A stretch of 62,417 nt of DNA, from NCBI GenBank assembly GCA_937923625.1, contig CALDTV010000002.1, positions 1 to 62,417 on the forward strand, in the 5' to 3' direction. The notes under the pieces are model-generated. The model did no database searches. It saw only the letters and a program-made list of their open reading frames with translations, and was not told where the DNA came from. Every line of letters begins with the position of its first letter. Within the stretch, counting starts at the first letter, position 1. The position numbers and the translations under genes are program-made. The stretch comes from an uncultured Alphaproteobacteria bacterium. Lineage in GTDB: Bacteria; Pseudomonadota; Alphaproteobacteria; Micavibrionales; Micavibrionaceae. Shown in pieces: positions 1 through 10,440 of the stretch.

Positions 1-55
1 ACGATCCTTTCAATAGCTAAAAATAATAAAGTTATAATACAAGGAAGCTAAAGCC

Positions 56-511
56 ATGAAACACGGCATCAAACAAAGAAAACTAAACAGAAAGTCACCA
101 CATCGCCAAGCTATGTTTGCGAATATGGCGGCGGCTCTTGTGAAGCACGAGCAAATCACAACGACGTTGCCAAAAGCAAAAGACCTTCGCCCATTTGTTG
201 AAAAACTCATCACATTGGGTAAAAAAGGGGGATTGGCCAACCGTCGTCTCGCGATGAGCCGTATGCGCGATCAAGACCAAGTAGCAAAGCTATTTGATAC
301 TCTTGGTGAGCGTTACAAGACACGTGAAGGTGGTTACATCCGCATCATGAAAGCTGGTTTCCGCTATGGTGATAACGCGCCAATGGCCGTGATTGAACTT
401 GTTGATCGTAATGAAGATGCAAAAGGACAGGACAGTGGTCCAGTATTTGAAGACGATAATGTTGAAGAAACAATTGAGATTGAAGCACAAACTAAAAAAG
501 CATCAGCTTAA
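56..511 (+). CDS. rplQ: 50S ribosomal protein L17
   Basis: L17 of the large ribosomal subunit, 151 residues. The N-terminus [20 protein letters not shown] and the block [20 protein letters not shown] are typical of the family. The roughly 120-residue core is followed by an acidic tail (about residues 118-151, rich in Asp and Glu) longer than in E. coli, as often happens in alphaproteobacteria. AAGGAAG lies about 8 bases before the ATG. In most bacteria the gene ends the rpsM-rpsK-rpoA operon, so rpoA is expected just left of the window. A strong hairpin terminator follows. Confidence 0.98.
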   Translation: MKHGIKQRKLNRKSPHRQAMFANMAAALVKHEQITTTLPKAKDLRPFVEKLITLGKKGGLANRRLAMSRMRDQDQVAKLFDTLGERYKTREGGYIRIMKAGFRYGDNAPMAVIELVDRNEDAKGQDSGPVFEDDNVEETIEIEAQTKKASA

Positions 512-533
512 TTTATTCAAAAAATTATTTTAT

Positions 534-560
534 AAAAAGCGAGCTTTATGCTCGTTTTTT
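534..560. terminator. bidirectional rho-independent terminator
   Basis: AAAAA-GCGAGC, loop TTTAT, then GCTCGT-TTTTT. The GC stem is flanked by an A-run and a T-run, so it can end transcription of rplQ from the left and of the purF-SDR unit from the right. Confidence 0.9.
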
Positions 561-565
561 TGTGT

Positions 566-1279
566 CTAAGCTTGAAGGGTTTGACCGTTTTTTGTGCAAT
601 TTTCTGCACCTAGATCAAGGAATATTTTCGCAATTTCTTCGGGCGCGGGCAGTGTTTCAGGATTTTCCCCAGGAACGGCACTCGCACGCATATCAGTCCG
701 CACGGCACCAGGGTCAATTAAATTAACGCGTAAATTTGTTTGCGCCACTTCCATGGCATAAACCCGTACCATGGATTCAAGCGCGGCTTTACTCACAGAA
801 TATGTTCCCCAATATGCGCGCCCTTTGACAACGCCAGCGCCCGTTGAAACAAATATAGCACGCCCATTTTTTGATGCACGCAGTAAAGGATCAAGCGTTT
901 TTATTAATCTAAAATTTGCCGCAACATTAACCATCATGACGCGATCAAATTCAGTCGTTGAAATTTGCGGAAGTGGCATCAGCGTTCCCAATAAGCCTGC
1001 ATTACCTATAAGAATATCAAGGCTGCCAAATCGTTCCTTTATTAATGGGCCTAGCTTGTCGAGAGAATCTAGATCCATCAAATCTGCAGGCATTAAAGTC
1101 GCTGTTCCACCTTCAGATTTTATTTCGTCATCAACTTCTTCAAGTTTTTTTACATCACGCGCCATTAAAATAACATGTGCGCCTGCCCTAGCGTAAGCTT
1201 TTGAAACGGCGGCACCTATACCGCGCGAAGCTCCTGTAATAAGGGCAATTTTACCTGAAAAATTCAAATCCTCTGACAT
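566..1279 (-). CDS. short-chain dehydrogenase/reductase (SDR) family oxidoreductase
   Basis: Classical SDR enzyme, 237 residues, predicted cytosolic and NAD(P)-dependent. The cofactor motif TGASRGIG is at residues 15-22, and NAG at 93-95. The catalytic set is Ser145, Tyr160 and Lys164 (YSVSK). The substrate cannot be read from the sequence. The start lies 8 bases after the purF stop, so the gene is very likely co-transcribed and perhaps translationally coupled with purF. An SDR gene beside purF is common in alphaproteobacteria, but it has no proven role in purine synthesis. Confidence 0.9.
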   Translation of the reverse strand: MSEDLNFSGKIALITGASRGIGAAVSKAYARAGAHVILMARDVKKLEEVDDEIKSEGGTATLMPADLMDLDSLDKLGPLIKERFGSLDILIGNAGLLGTLMPLPQISTTEFDRVMMVNVAANFRLIKTLDPLLRASKNGRAIFVSTGAGVVKGRAYWGTYSVSKAALESMVRVYAMEVAQTNLRVNLIDPGAVRTDMRASAVPGENPETLPAPEEIAKIFLDLGAENCTKNGQTLQA

Positions 1280-1287
1280 AGTAAGCT

Positions 1288-2811
1288 TTAAAAACCTTCT
1301 TGAGATTCAGTAAATTCTGTTTCGTCTAAAAGATTAACTTTGTTCTTGGCGTTTTCGTTTCGGCACTCTTTCAAATGATTGAGATACGCTTCATCAATAT
1401 CATCTGTTATATAATTGCCATCAAAAACGGAGCATTCATATCTGTAGTCTTTATTTTTAACATCTGTTGGTATCACGGCATTTATCAAGTCCTCAAGGTC
1501 TTGATAAATGAGCCAGTCCGCACCAATCTCTTTTTCAATTTCCTCATCACTTCTGCCATGACCGATCAGTTCAGATTTTACAGGCATATCAATGCCATAA
1601 ACATTGGGATGTCGAATGGGCGGCGCAGCAGAGGCAAAATAAACTTTTTTGGCGCCTGCGTCTCTGGCCATTTGGATAATTTGTTGGCATGTTGTTCCAC
1701 GCACAATCGAGTCATCAACCAATAAGACATTTTTATCATGAAATTCAAGAGGGAGCGGATTTAGTTTTTGCTTTACAGATTTTTCCCGCTGCTTTTGTCC
1801 GGGCATAATGAAAGTCCGACCAATATAACGATTTTTTACAAAGCCTTCGCGGAACTTTACGCCCAAACGCACAGCGAGCTCCATCGCACTCGGACGACTT
1901 GATTCTGGAACCGCGATGACAACATCAATATCGTGATCGGGGCGCTCTTTTATAATTTTATCGGCCAAATATTCACCCATGCGCACGCGTGCTTTATAAA
2001 CCGAACTGCCATCAATTATGGAATCAGGGCGGGCAAAATAAACATGCTCAAAAATACAAGGTGTGAAGGTTAAATTTGATTTTAGACAATGGCTGTGAAG
2101 TTCGCCTTTATTGTCAATATAGATAACCTCCCCCGGATCAACATCACGGATCGTTGTAAACCCTAGCGCATCGAGTGCAACACTTTCGGATGCAATCATA
2201 TAGTCTTTTTTACCATTTTCAGCGTGACGCTCCCCGTAAATAAGAGGACGAATACCATATGGATCGCGAAACGCCAAAATACCATGACCAGAAATATTGG
2301 CGACAACCGCATAAGCGCCTTTGCAACGCTGATGCATGTTTTCAACCGCCGTAAAAATTTCTTCTTTGGTCAAATCTGGCTGGTTTTGACGCTGTAACTC
2401 ATGGGCAAAAATATTGAGTAAAACTTCAGAATCTGAATTCGTATTTAAGTGACGGTGGTCTGATAAAAATAATTCTTCCGCTAATTTTTCATGGTTGGTC
2501 AAATTACCATTATGCGCCAGAGTGATTCCGTAGGGGGAATTAACGTATAATGGCTGGGCTTCTAAAGCACTTGAGCTTCCTGCGGTTGGATACCGAACAT
2601 GCCCAATGCCAATATTGCCCCTAAGATGTGCCATATGGCGCGTATGAAAAACATCACGTACTAATCCATTACTTTTGCGAACAAAAAATTTACCTTTATC
2701 TTCGGTGGCTATGCCTGCGGCATCTTGGCCACGATGTTGAAGAACGGTGAGGGCATCATATAAATCCTGATTTGCCGGGCTGTTATTATATAATCCAACG
2801 ATACCGCACAT
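1288..2811 (-). CDS. purF: amidophosphoribosyltransferase
   Basis: Catalyses the first committed step of purine synthesis: PRPP plus glutamine gives phosphoribosylamine. The protein has 507 residues. It begins [10 protein letters not shown], so Cys2 is the N-terminal nucleophile of the class II glutaminase domain (about residues 2-235), with [11 protein letters not shown] and [11 protein letters not shown] following. The PRTase domain carries the PRPP-binding loop [13 protein letters not shown] near residue 360. Length is normal. It sits 20 bases after cvpA and just before an SDR gene; cvpA-purF is a widely conserved pair. Confidence 0.97.
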   Translation of the reverse strand: MCGIVGLYNNSPANQDLYDALTVLQHRGQDAAGIATEDKGKFFVRKSNGLVRDVFHTRHMAHLRGNIGIGHVRYPTAGSSSALEAQPLYVNSPYGITLAHNGNLTNHEKLAEELFLSDHRHLNTNSDSEVLLNIFAHELQRQNQPDLTKEEIFTAVENMHQRCKGAYAVVANISGHGILAFRDPYGIRPLIYGERHAENGKKDYMIASESVALDALGFTTIRDVDPGEVIYIDNKGELHSHCLKSNLTFTPCIFEHVYFARPDSIIDGSSVYKARVRMGEYLADKIIKERPDHDIDVVIAVPESSRPSAMELAVRLGVKFREGFVKNRYIGRTFIMPGQKQREKSVKQKLNPLPLEFHDKNVLLVDDSIVRGTTCQQIIQMARDAGAKKVYFASAAPPIRHPNVYGIDMPVKSELIGHGRSDEEIEKEIGADWLIYQDLEDLINAVIPTDVKNKDYRYECSVFDGNYITDDIDEAYLNHLKECRNENAKNKVNLLDETEFTESQEGF

Positions 2812-2831
2812 ATGATGACTTTCAAGTTTAT

Positions 2832-3608
2832 TTATTCGTTAAATGTTGGTGCACGACTATTTGGTGCAATTTGTTCTTCAATAAAATCAGTGAGTGATTT
2901 TGCTGATTCAGGCGATGGATTGTCGCCAATTAGACTTTCAAGGCTTTGTCGTTCGTCTGTTTGGTATCCTGTTTCAGGATCAGTTTTTTTCTGCGTGGGC
3001 GTTTTAGGTTTCCCGTCATCAAGAAAATTATTTTCTAAAAGCTTCTTTTTGATTTCACTCTCTGTTTCATCAACCTTTTCTTTCACCTCATCAGAAGAGG
3101 GAAGGAATTTTGTCATGATAATAGAGGTTTTCTCGATAATATAATGAGTTTTGCTGTCGTCAAAATATTTAGTTTTTGACTCTGCATCCATCATAAGATG
3201 AAAGGGAAGGTAGAGTAGCCCGAGCAACAAAACGGCGCGGGCAATACCGAAAAGAACGCCTAAGGTGCGATCTACGGGGCCAAGCCCCATAGCTTTTACC
3301 GCGCCAGAAACAAAATGACTAATAACTGAAATGAGGATGACAACCAGAATGAAAATAGCGGCGTAAGCCAGCCCATCAGCGACGATTGTCATAGGGATAA
3401 TATCGAATAATTTATTCACTTTTGTCGGGTCTTCAGGCACATCAAACCAATTCCTGAAAACAGGTGATAGTTTAGGACCGAAGGTCACTGCGGCGAAGAG
3501 GCCCCCCGCGATGCCCGCAATTGTTAAAGTTTCACGAATAAACCCCCGTAAAAAAGAAATAATTGCAGAAACAATGGCAATGGCAACAACAACAAGATCA
3601 ATAATCAT
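2832..3608 (-). CDS. cvpA: CvpA family inner-membrane protein
   Basis: Membrane protein of the CvpA family (colicin V production / envelope homeostasis), 258 residues. The N-terminal half has about four hydrophobic helices (starting [19 protein letters not shown] and including [18 protein letters not shown]) and the family loop RGFIRETL. After about residue 150 comes a hydrophilic, charged tail rich in Lys, Glu and Pro, predicted cytoplasmic. The gene lies directly before purF, the order that gave the family its name, and 160 bases after radA. The molecular function of the family is still unclear. Confidence 0.9.
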   Translation of the reverse strand: MIIDLVVVAIAIVSAIISFLRGFIRETLTIAGIAGGLFAAVTFGPKLSPVFRNWFDVPEDPTKVNKLFDIIPMTIVADGLAYAAIFILVVILISVISHFVSGAVKAMGLGPVDRTLGVLFGIARAVLLLGLLYLPFHLMMDAESKTKYFDDSKTHYIIEKTSIIMTKFLPSSDEVKEKVDETESEIKKKLLENNFLDDGKPKTPTQKKTDPETGYQTDERQSLESLIGDNPSPESAKSLTDFIEEQIAPNSRAPTFNE

Positions 3609-3768
3609 GAGCTATATGTACGAAATAACATTTTATTTTACAAGAAAATCATGTGCGTGAGGGGGCAGGTGGGACATAATTGTTTAAATTCATGAGCTGA
3701 ATAACAAAAATGAGGCGGTTTCGTGAACTTCAAGACCCGCCAAGGTCTTACGACAGAATGAAGAAACC

Positions 3769-5169
3769 TTATGAGACGGCACGAATATGGGTGGCGAAGA
3801 GATCGTTAAGATCGTCTAAATGGTCAATCTGTTGAATGGCAAGTGGCGCCTTGGCGTTTTTGCCTTTGTTATTTTTACGCTTGGGGGGAGCGGGAATAAC
3901 GGCTTGATCAAAGCCAAGTTTGGCGGCTTCTTTCATGCGAAGATCTGGTTGAGAAACCGTGCGTATTTCACCTGATAAACCAACCTCACCAAAAAACACG
4001 GTATTGCCCTGTACAGGCTTGCCTGTTTGGGAGCTAATGAGGGCAGCAGCCACGGCCAAATCTGCCGCGGGTTCGGAGATACGGATGCCCCCTGCAATAT
4101 TAAGGAAGATGTCACAATCAGATAAGCTGACACCACATTTTGCTTCTAAAACAGCGAGTACCATGGCCAAGCGATTAGAATCCCAACCAATCACGGCGCG
4201 GCGGGGATTGCCCAGAGCGGAAGGCGCAACGAGCGCTTGAACTTCCACCAAAACAGGCCGCGTGCCTTCCATACCAGCCAAAACAGCACTTCCCGCAACA
4301 TGCTCTTGGCGTTGGGAAAGGAAAAGCTCTGACGGGTTAGCGACTTCGACCAATCCTTCTTGCGCCATTTCAAACACGCCTATTTCATCTGTTGGCCCAA
4401 AGCGGTTTTTGACGGTACGCAGAATACGGAATTGATGCCCTCTATCACCTTCAAAATAAAGAACGGCATCAACCAGATGCTCTAATACCCGTGGGCCTGC
4501 TATTTGACCATCTTTGGTGACGTGGCCGACAAAAAGAATACAAATGCCGCGTCGTTTCGCAACGCGGATTAATTCCTGCGCGGATGTGCGGACTTGGGTG
4601 ACCGTGCCAGGGGCGCTTTCGACGGTATCAACATACATGGTTTGGATGGAGTCGATAACCAACAAGTCAGGGCTATCGCCATTTTCCATCGAGGTGACAA
4701 TATCACGGACAGAGGTTGCCGAGGCGAGCTCCAATGGGGCATCCGCCAGTCCCAAGCGTTCCGCCCGCATACGCACTTGGTCGACGGCCTCTTCGCCAGA
4801 GACGTACACACATTTTTTACCATTTAAGGCGAGTCTGCAGACGACTTGTAGGAGTAGGGTGGATTTGCCAATACCAGGGTCGCCGCCAATTAAGAGGGCT
4901 GATCCGTTGACGAGACCTCCGCCTGTCACACGGTCAAATTCGCTTAAACCCGTAACGTGGCGGGGCTTCTTTTCTTGTTTTTCACCTTTTAAGGGTACGA
5001 GGTTGAGGGCATTGCCTTTACGTTTTGCACCGAGCCCTTTGGGGATTGATGATTCAACAACTTCTTCAGTGATGGTATTCCACTCGTTACAAGATTCACA
5101 TTTACCCGACCATTTGGACGTGACCGCGCCGCAAGATTGGCAATTATAGGATTTTGACGATTTAGCCAT
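3769..5169 (-). CDS. radA: DNA repair protein RadA (Sms)
   Basis: RecA-like, DnaB-type helicase that helps branch migration in recombination, 466 residues. A zinc finger with Cys10, Cys13, Cys24 and Cys27 comes first. Walker A GGDPGIGKSTLL follows near residue 95, then the RadA-specific motif KNRFG, and then a Lon-like C-terminal domain (from about residue 290; GGIRISEPAADLAVAAALIS). The start is supported by AAGGGG eight bases upstream on the minus strand. It is followed by cvpA and may share its transcript. Confidence 0.96.
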   Translation of the reverse strand: MAKSSKSYNCQSCGAVTSKWSGKCESCNEWNTITEEVVESSIPKGLGAKRKGNALNLVPLKGEKQEKKPRHVTGLSEFDRVTGGGLVNGSALLIGGDPGIGKSTLLLQVVCRLALNGKKCVYVSGEEAVDQVRMRAERLGLADAPLELASATSVRDIVTSMENGDSPDLLVIDSIQTMYVDTVESAPGTVTQVRTSAQELIRVAKRRGICILFVGHVTKDGQIAGPRVLEHLVDAVLYFEGDRGHQFRILRTVKNRFGPTDEIGVFEMAQEGLVEVANPSELFLSQRQEHVAGSAVLAGMEGTRPVLVEVQALVAPSALGNPRRAVIGWDSNRLAMVLAVLEAKCGVSLSDCDIFLNIAGGIRISEPAADLAVAAALISSQTGKPVQGNTVFFGEVGLSGEIRTVSQPDLRMKEAAKLGFDQAVIPAPPKRKNNKGKNAKAPLAIQQIDHLDDLNDLFATHIRAVS

Positions 5170-5449
5170 GGTTTAACCCCTTGATATAATTGTACGATTC
5201 ACCCAACCCAGTTTGTTCGTTATTTTGAGGGGGGTGGGGGTGTCTGGAAATAATATATGCTTTAAAAAATGGGCTATATTGGACATAGCGCGGCGGCATG
5301 GGTTTTGAGCGCCTAAATATTCTATTTTCCCCTAGTCCTAAGATGCCAGATTTGGAAAGTTGAAGACCTAGCAGAATAAATAGCCTATTTATCGGCTCAA
5401 AGACCGATTTGAAAAAATAGCCTGATTTCTTGGCAGGAGGCAAGGACAT
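5162..5449 (-). CDS. doubtful small ORF before radA
   Basis: An open frame of 95 codons overlapping the radA start by 8 bases. An AGAGGAAA block about 5 bases before the ATG resembles a ribosome binding site. Against it: the product has no recognisable domain and is rich in Pro, Tyr and Ser, and the frame contains no pattern I know. It may be a leader region of radA rather than a gene. Confidence 0.2.
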   Translation of the reverse strand: MSLPPAKKSGYFFKSVFEPINRLFILLGLQLSKSGILGLGENRIFRRSKPMPPRYVQYSPFFKAYIISRHPHPPQNNEQTGLGESYNYIKGLNHG

Positions 5450-5648
5450 AAAGATTTCCTCTTTATACCGCGCGAGCCAAAAGATAGGTCATAACAGTGC
5501 TGGTGAGTAAGTAAATAATCATGAGAACAAAAATAGTACAAATATTAGAACATATCAAGAACTAATATCATTATTTTTATAAAAATATAGATTTGACATA
5601 GAGTTCAGACTCTAATGAAGCCTATTCTAGGGTAGGCTTTAAAAAATC
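5450..5648. other. intergenic region between RTX gene and radA side
   Basis: AT-rich, with no convincing gene. Together with the doubtful ORF it makes up a gap of about 480 bases. It holds two small hairpins at its left end, close to the RTX stop codon (listed separately). Confidence 0.6.
5600..5639. terminator. paired hairpins downstream of the RTX gene
   Basis: Two inverted repeats lie side by side: AGAG-N6-CTCT (5600-5613) and AAGCCTA-N8-TAGGCTT (5618-5639). They begin about 10 bases beyond the RTX stop on the minus strand. The T-run is poor, so termination is plausible but not certain. Confidence 0.45.
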
Positions 5649-8600
5649 TTAATTGTCGTAAACATATATCAAGCTTTGATCTAGCAGAGCTTGTTCGTCG
5701 GTTAATCCCGTAACGCCTTGTAATGTTGCGATTTGTGTTGCTGCACCAAAAGTGCCTGAGCCAGTTGTGTCGACAAACACGCTAGAATCTGTTCCATCGT
5801 CCGTGATTTGTAAAAAGTTTGTGATGTTATCCTGTATAGGATTAATCCCGATTTCAAAATCATTGATTAAATCACTGAGATCGAGGACATCACGCTCTGC
5901 GGTATTAAAGTCGGTTATAACATCTATATCATTAAAAGCTGTTGTGGCTTCAAATACAAAACGATCATTTCCTGTGCCGCCTGTAAGGGTATCCAAGCCA
6001 TCGCCGCCATATAAAACGTCACCGTTTGTTTCATATAAGCGAATGTTATCAATATCAAAATCTTTGTCACTTCCTGTGTAAGCAACGAATTCAAATGAGA
6101 TAGTTGTGCTAGTGCTATTTGCTTGGAAGTTAAAGAAGATTTGTTCCATACCTGCTGAGCTAATTGAAACAATATCATTTTGTGAAATGATGCCCCCTGC
6201 ATCTTCTACGGTAACACGCAATGTTGCGTCACCTGCGCCACCAAAGCTTAAGCCGCCATCAAGGAGTAGATCATAATTTTGTCCTGCCACTGTCGTGACA
6301 GTTTGGGAAACCCCTCCCCCTGTTGCAGCTGTCCAACCGCCAAGGGGCATAGAATAACTACCATCAGATCCTCTACCGCCACCAAAGGCATAAACGCCCC
6401 AGCCTGTGCCAATCGTCGTCCAATCTGGCGGGACAACCCCTGAACCTGTTCCGTTGCTCGTGTCTTCAAAACTGCCATTAAGAATAAGATTTGTTAAAGA
6501 GCCTGCTGTTTCATCACCGCCATTGATAACGTTATCAGCGTTATCTCCTGTTAGAGTGTCGTTGAAATTAGAGCCAGTAAGATTTTCAAAACTAAGAATT
6601 CTGTCAACGCCTGCGCCAATTGTATCTTGATAATTGGTGTTTGAAAGATCTACAGTGACGCCAGCTGAGGCCGAGATATAAGTCACAGTGTCTATACCAT
6701 CTTGTCCATCAAGGAAATCATTACCATCACCACCATCAATGGTGTCATTACCGAAATCTCCTAAAATCGTATTGGCGTTACTATCGCCTGTTAGAGTATC
6801 GTTTTGGCCTGATCCATAAAGGTTTTCAATGCTGACAAAAGTGTCGATACCCGCGCCAATTGTATCTTGGGCGCCAGCAATCCTAAGATCAACAGTGACA
6901 CCTGTTGTGATGCCGAAAAATGCTGCAATATCTATTCCTGCGCCACCATCAAGAAGGTCGTTGCCTGTCCCGCTATTGAGATAGTCATTACCATTTTCAC
7001 CATAGATGAAATTTGTACCTACGCCTGCATAGATAAATTCATTGCCTTCACCACCATAAACGGTGTCGTTCCCGAAGCCGGCTACAATTTGGTCATTGCC
7101 ATCGCCTCCATAAAGGAAGTCGTCCCCTGCTTGACCCTGTATATTGTCATTTCCCGTGCCACCCGTAAACGTATCACCGCTTGAACCGCCGATGATATCA
7201 AAATCTTCTAACTGTCCTGTCAGGTCAATTGTGACGCCTGTTGCTGCAAATTGTGCGGAGAACCTTTCAACGCCGACGATTGATCCATCGGTTGCGGATA
7301 AAGCATTGAGGCTTGCTGATGTCGTATTTAAATAAACGTAGTCAGTTCCCGCATCAAAATCTAAAATTCCACCGCCATAAATAAGAGCATCAAGCTGACC
7401 ACCGGAAATGGTCAGTGTGTCATCTCCCGTTGACCCTGTTAGAAATCCATTTTCGACATTATTAACCGTTGGTGTTCCCAATGCCGTGACATCGACAACG
7501 CCTGCAATGTTTACACGACTAGTATCTGTTCCACCAGCTAAATTAATGAGATTTGAAAATCCTAAAGCCTGTTGAATCGTGTAAGTGACATCATCATTAC
7601 CAGCGGAACCTGTAAGTATTTCAAGATTGGCTAACGTTCCAGTTGTGAAGTCAACGGTTGTCGCGTTCGTAAGAATAAGCTCGTCAGTGCCCATGCCGCC
7701 ATTAATGCTTTCGCCTGCGGCAAAATCACCATTGGCTAGATTGAATGTGTCATTCCCGTTTCCTGTAGAAATATTATCAGTGCCTGTACCACCAGTAATC
7801 ACGTTGTTTCCAAGGCTGGATGAAATCACGTCATCACCGTCGCCAGCGTTTATGATGTCGTTACCGGAGCCGGCGAATATTGAATCGTTCCCCGTACCAG
7901 ATGTGATCGTATCATTATTGCTACTGCCGTTAAAAATTATGTCTTCCGTTTGACCGCTAAGGTCAAGTACAACATCACCAGCGGCTGTGCTTGCGCTTAC
8001 TCTTTCCAGCCCTACGATTAATCCATCAGTTGCGCCGAGTGTGTTGAGGGTTGTTGATGTCTCAGTGATGCGCAATAAATCACCTGCAGCCGTTGAGTTG
8101 CTGCCAAAATCAATTATCCCCGCGCCATAGACGAGATTTGATATCTCTGTCTCGCCGACTGTGAGTGTATCATCATTACCCGACCCAATAAGGAAACCGT
8201 TTTCAACGTTGCTGACTGTCGGCACACCGTTTGCGACCGCATCGTAAACGCCATCAATTTGAGTGCGAATAACATCATTTACACCATCATCTAAATTAAC
8301 TAATGAAAATTGCGCTAAGGTATCAATAGAAATTGTTAAATCTTGATCGCCGCTTACACCTCGCAAAATTTCTAAATTACTAAGAGCGCCTGTTGTAAAA
8401 TCAACTATTACGTTAGAGTTTAAAATCAAGGTATCGGTATCGTCTCCTCCATCAATAGTTTCACCTATGCCAAAAGCATTCTGACCCAATGAAAAAGTGT
8501 CGTTTCCACTTTCTCCAAAAATTTGATCTGTGCCTGAATTACCGTTTATCTGATCACTTCCGTCACCTCCATACAGAGTATCATTTCCAGCGCCACCGGA

Positions 8601-10187
8601 AATACTATCGTTTCCCAATTCGCCTGTGATCGTATCATCACCTGAACCGCCGATAACAGTATCATCAAAGTTGGATCCCGTGGCCGTAAAATTTTCCGTT
8701 TGCCCTCTTAAATCAACAGTAACGGCAGAAGCCGCCCCTGTGGCATTAATTTCTTCAAGGCCATTGATAGAGGCGTCCGTTAAACCTAAATTATTTAAAT
8801 CTGTAGATGTTGAAGTCAGGCGCAGAATATCACTGCCGCCTGCAAAGTCGATTGTGCCCGTTCCGAATATGAGCGCGTCTAATTGCGCGCCAGTAATTAT
8901 CAGATCATCACTAACGCTTGAACCCGTTAAGAAACTGTTCTCTGCATTGATCACTATCGGTGTGCCCAGAGCTGTTGTATCGACTGTACCCGAAATATTC
9001 ACACGGCTCGTATCCGTGCCACCGCCTAAATCAATTGTTGTAAAGTTCAGAGCTTGTTGAATGGAATAAGTTACATCCTGATCACCATTGGATCCGGTTA
9101 AAGTCTCCAACCCGTCAATGACACCAATTGTAAAATCAATCGTCATCGCACGCGATAAAATCAACTCATCCGTGCCCGCGCCGCCGTAAATTTCTTCGCC
9201 AGCAACAAATTCACCAGCAGAAACGTAAATTGTATCATCACCAGCATCACCGTGCACAATATCACGGCCTAAATTACCAACTAATATATCGGCACCATCA
9301 CCACCATTTATAAAGTCATTGCCTAATCCACCATATGCGAGGTCGTCGCCGTCGCCGCCATCAAGTGTATCATCACCTGCACCGCCCGTTAGCTGGTCGT
9401 TATCAGCGCCACCAAATAGCTGGTCGTTATCGGCGCCACCGCTTAAGCGGTCATCGCCTGCGCCGCCAACAAGAATATCATCACCATTGTGACCGCTTAA
9501 GGCATCATTACCATCGCCACCAAAAAGCTCGTCGGCACCATCATCGCCAAATAACATGTCACTTCCAGTGCCGCCATAAATTTGGTCGTTACCATCTTGT
9601 CCAAAAAGACGATCGTCATCTGCACCGCCAGCAATAAGATCATTTCCGGCGCCGCCGCGTATTGTGTCTCTTCCGCCGCCGCCATTTACTTTATCGTCTC
9701 CTCCGCCTAAAGCGGCATTGTCATTGCCATCTAGTAAATCAAAAACTTTATCGTCAGAATTACTATAACTACGATGTTTGTCTGCGCCTGCCGTGAAAGT
9801 GTGTGTTGCGCCCGTTGTGAATTCTGAGGCTGCGGGCTCATTCGCATCAAAAATAAAATCGGCTGATGTGACATCGACTATCGATACTTGCCCGTCATTG
9901 AGAGTATTGCTAGATAAGAAATTCCCAGTATTGACATATTTATCGTTAATTTTGACTGAACGTACCTCTATAGTGTCAACGCTTCCTGTGTCCGTATCGT
10001 TAAAACGAAATTCGAGCGATGTGGGCAATGCACCCCCATACGGAATTGTGACGGAAATAGTGCTTCCTGATGCACTTATGGTATAGGCGCTGCCAAATTG
10101 GCTTCCTTCGGCCCAGATTTCAAAGCCTGAAACGCTGCTATTCAGCATGCTGAATAATTCTAATTCTAAGGTATAATTTCCTGCCAT
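5649..10187 (-). CDS. giant RTX (hemolysin-type calcium-binding) repeat protein, predicted type I secretion substrate
   Basis: A protein of 1512 residues, predicted secreted or surface-bound. Residues 1-90 form a small beta-rich domain resembling carbohydrate-binding modules. Residues 150-325 are RTX nonapeptides (GGxGxDxLx) that would bind calcium. Three diverged modules of about 250 residues follow (from 331, 577 and 826), separated by more RTX blocks. Residues 1030-1225 hold more RTX and two copies of VDL...DTIGAGxD..xSxENLxGS. Residues 1233-1387 look like a jelly-roll/CBM domain ([10 protein letters not shown]). The C-terminal 120 residues ([12 protein letters not shown]...DVITDFN...DVLDLSDL) match the type I secretion target class. 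There is no N-terminal signal peptide, as expected. AGAGGG precedes the ATG. No ABC transporter, membrane fusion protein or TolC gene is nearby. Adhesion is the likeliest role, by inference. Confidence 0.9.
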   Translation of the reverse strand: MAGNYTLELELFSMLNSSVSGFEIWAEGSQFGSAYTISASGSTISVTIPYGGALPTSLEFRFNDTDTGSVDTIEVRSVKINDKYVNTGNFLSSNTLNDGQVSIVDVTSADFIFDANEPAASEFTTGATHTFTAGADKHRSYSNSDDKVFDLLDGNDNAALGGGDDKVNGGGGRDTIRGGAGNDLIAGGADDDRLFGQDGNDQIYGGTGSDMLFGDDGADELFGGDGNDALSGHNGDDILVGGAGDDRLSGGADNDQLFGGADNDQLTGGAGDDTLDGGDGDDLAYGGLGNDFINGGDGADILVGNLGRDIVHGDAGDDTIYVSAGEFVAGEEIYGGAGTDELILSRAMTIDFTIGVIDGLETLTGSNGDQDVTYSIQQALNFTTIDLGGGTDTSRVNISGTVDTTALGTPIVINAENSFLTGSSVSDDLIITGAQLDALIFGTGTIDFAGGSDILRLTSTSTDLNNLGLTDASINGLEEINATGAASAVTVDLRGQTENFTATGSNFDDTVIGGSGDDTITGELGNDSISGGAGNDTLYGGDGSDQINGNSGTDQIFGESGNDTFSLGQNAFGIGETIDGGDDTDTLILNSNVIVDFTTGALSNLEILRGVSGDQDLTISIDTLAQFSLVNLDDGVNDVIRTQIDGVYDAVANGVPTVSNVENGFLIGSGNDDTLTVGETEISNLVYGAGIIDFGSNSTAAGDLLRITETSTTLNTLGATDGLIVGLERVSASTAAGDVVLDLSGQTEDIIFNGSSNNDTITSGTGNDSIFAGSGNDIINAGDGDDVISSSLGNNVITGGTGTDNISTGNGNDTFNLANGDFAAGESINGGMGTDELILTNATTVDFTTGTLANLEILTGSAGNDDVTYTIQQALGFSNLINLAGGTDTSRVNIAGVVDVTALGTPTVNNVENGFLTGSTGDDTLTISGGQLDALIYGGGILDFDAGTDYVYLNTTSASLNALSATDGSIVGVERFSAQFAATGVTIDLTGQLEDFDIIGGSSGDTFTGGTGNDNIQGQAGDDFLYGGDGNDQIVAGFGNDTVYGGEGNEFIYAGVGTNFIYGENGNDYLNSGTGNDLLDGGAGIDIAAFFGITTGVTVDLRIAGAQDTIGAGIDTFVSIENLYGSGQNDTLTGDSNANTILGDFGNDTIDGGDGNDFLDGQDGIDTVTYISASAGVTVDLSNTNYQDTIGAGVDRILSFENLTGSNFNDTLTGDNADNVINGGDETAGSLTNLILNGSFEDTSNGTGSGVVPPDWTTIGTGWGVYAFGGGRGSDGSYSMPLGGWTAATGGGVSQTVTTVAGQNYDLLLDGGLSFGGAGDATLRVTVEDAGGIISQNDIVSISSAGMEQIFFNFQANSTSTTISFEFVAYTGSDKDFDIDNIRLYETNGDVLYGGDGLDTLTGGTGNDRFVFEATTAFNDIDVITDFNTAERDVLDLSDLINDFEIGINPIQDNITNFLQITDDGTDSSVFVDTTGSGTFGAATQIATLQGVTGLTDEQALLDQSLIYVYDN
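7188..9197 (-). repeat. three tandem ~750-base coding modules inside the RTX gene
   Basis: Modules start at about 9197, 8465 and 7712 (minus-strand order). Each encodes GxxIxGGxGTDxLIL, then DFTxGxxxxLExLxG, a TIQQAL-like helix, [10 protein letters not shown], and a xVxLxGQxEDF end. Modules 1 and 3 share segments such as [10 protein letters not shown] and DVTYxIQQAL that module 2 lacks, so 1 and 3 are more alike than either is to 2. Confidence 0.8.
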
Positions 10188-10440
10188 TTACCCTCTGTGA
10201 TCCTATTTAAAGCCGTTATATAATATTTTTATTGGCAATAACTTTTGTCTATATGTGTTAAGCTATTGATATAAAATAGACTTCCCTATCCGTATATACT
10301 ACTACAGTAGGTATAAAAAATAGTTAATTTTCATAACAATACTGTTGTATTCACTTTAAATGCGCTTTTAAGAAAGATATTCTTGGGAATTCCAATGAAC
10401 CAATTGCCCCAGCGCTGGAATCTCTTTAAAAGCTTATATT
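10188..10440. other. divergent promoter region, RTX gene and dnaX
   Basis: About 250 AT-rich bases between divergent genes. A near-palindrome around CTACAGTAG (about 10302-10315) could be an operator. I found no textbook -35/-10 pair on either strand and no SRP RNA, which sits before dnaX in some bacteria. Confidence 0.5.

Noticed and set aside
3736-3753. AAGACC/GGTCTT hairpin between radA and cvpA as a terminator
   Set aside because: A short stem without a T-run on either strand; too weak to call.
4514-5149. A 211-codon open frame antisense to radA
   Set aside because: It lies fully inside radA, whose motifs are unambiguous. The product has no domain, and such frames arise from codon bias on the opposite strand.
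5649-10187. Repetitive DNA that might suggest a CRISPR array or satellite
   Set aside because: The repeats keep one reading frame and encode RTX nonapeptides; unit lengths vary and there are no unique spacers.
10302-10315. CTACAGTAG palindrome before the RTX gene as a quorum-sensing (lux-type) box
   Set aside because: It does not match the lux box length or spacing, and no LuxR/LuxI gene is in the window.
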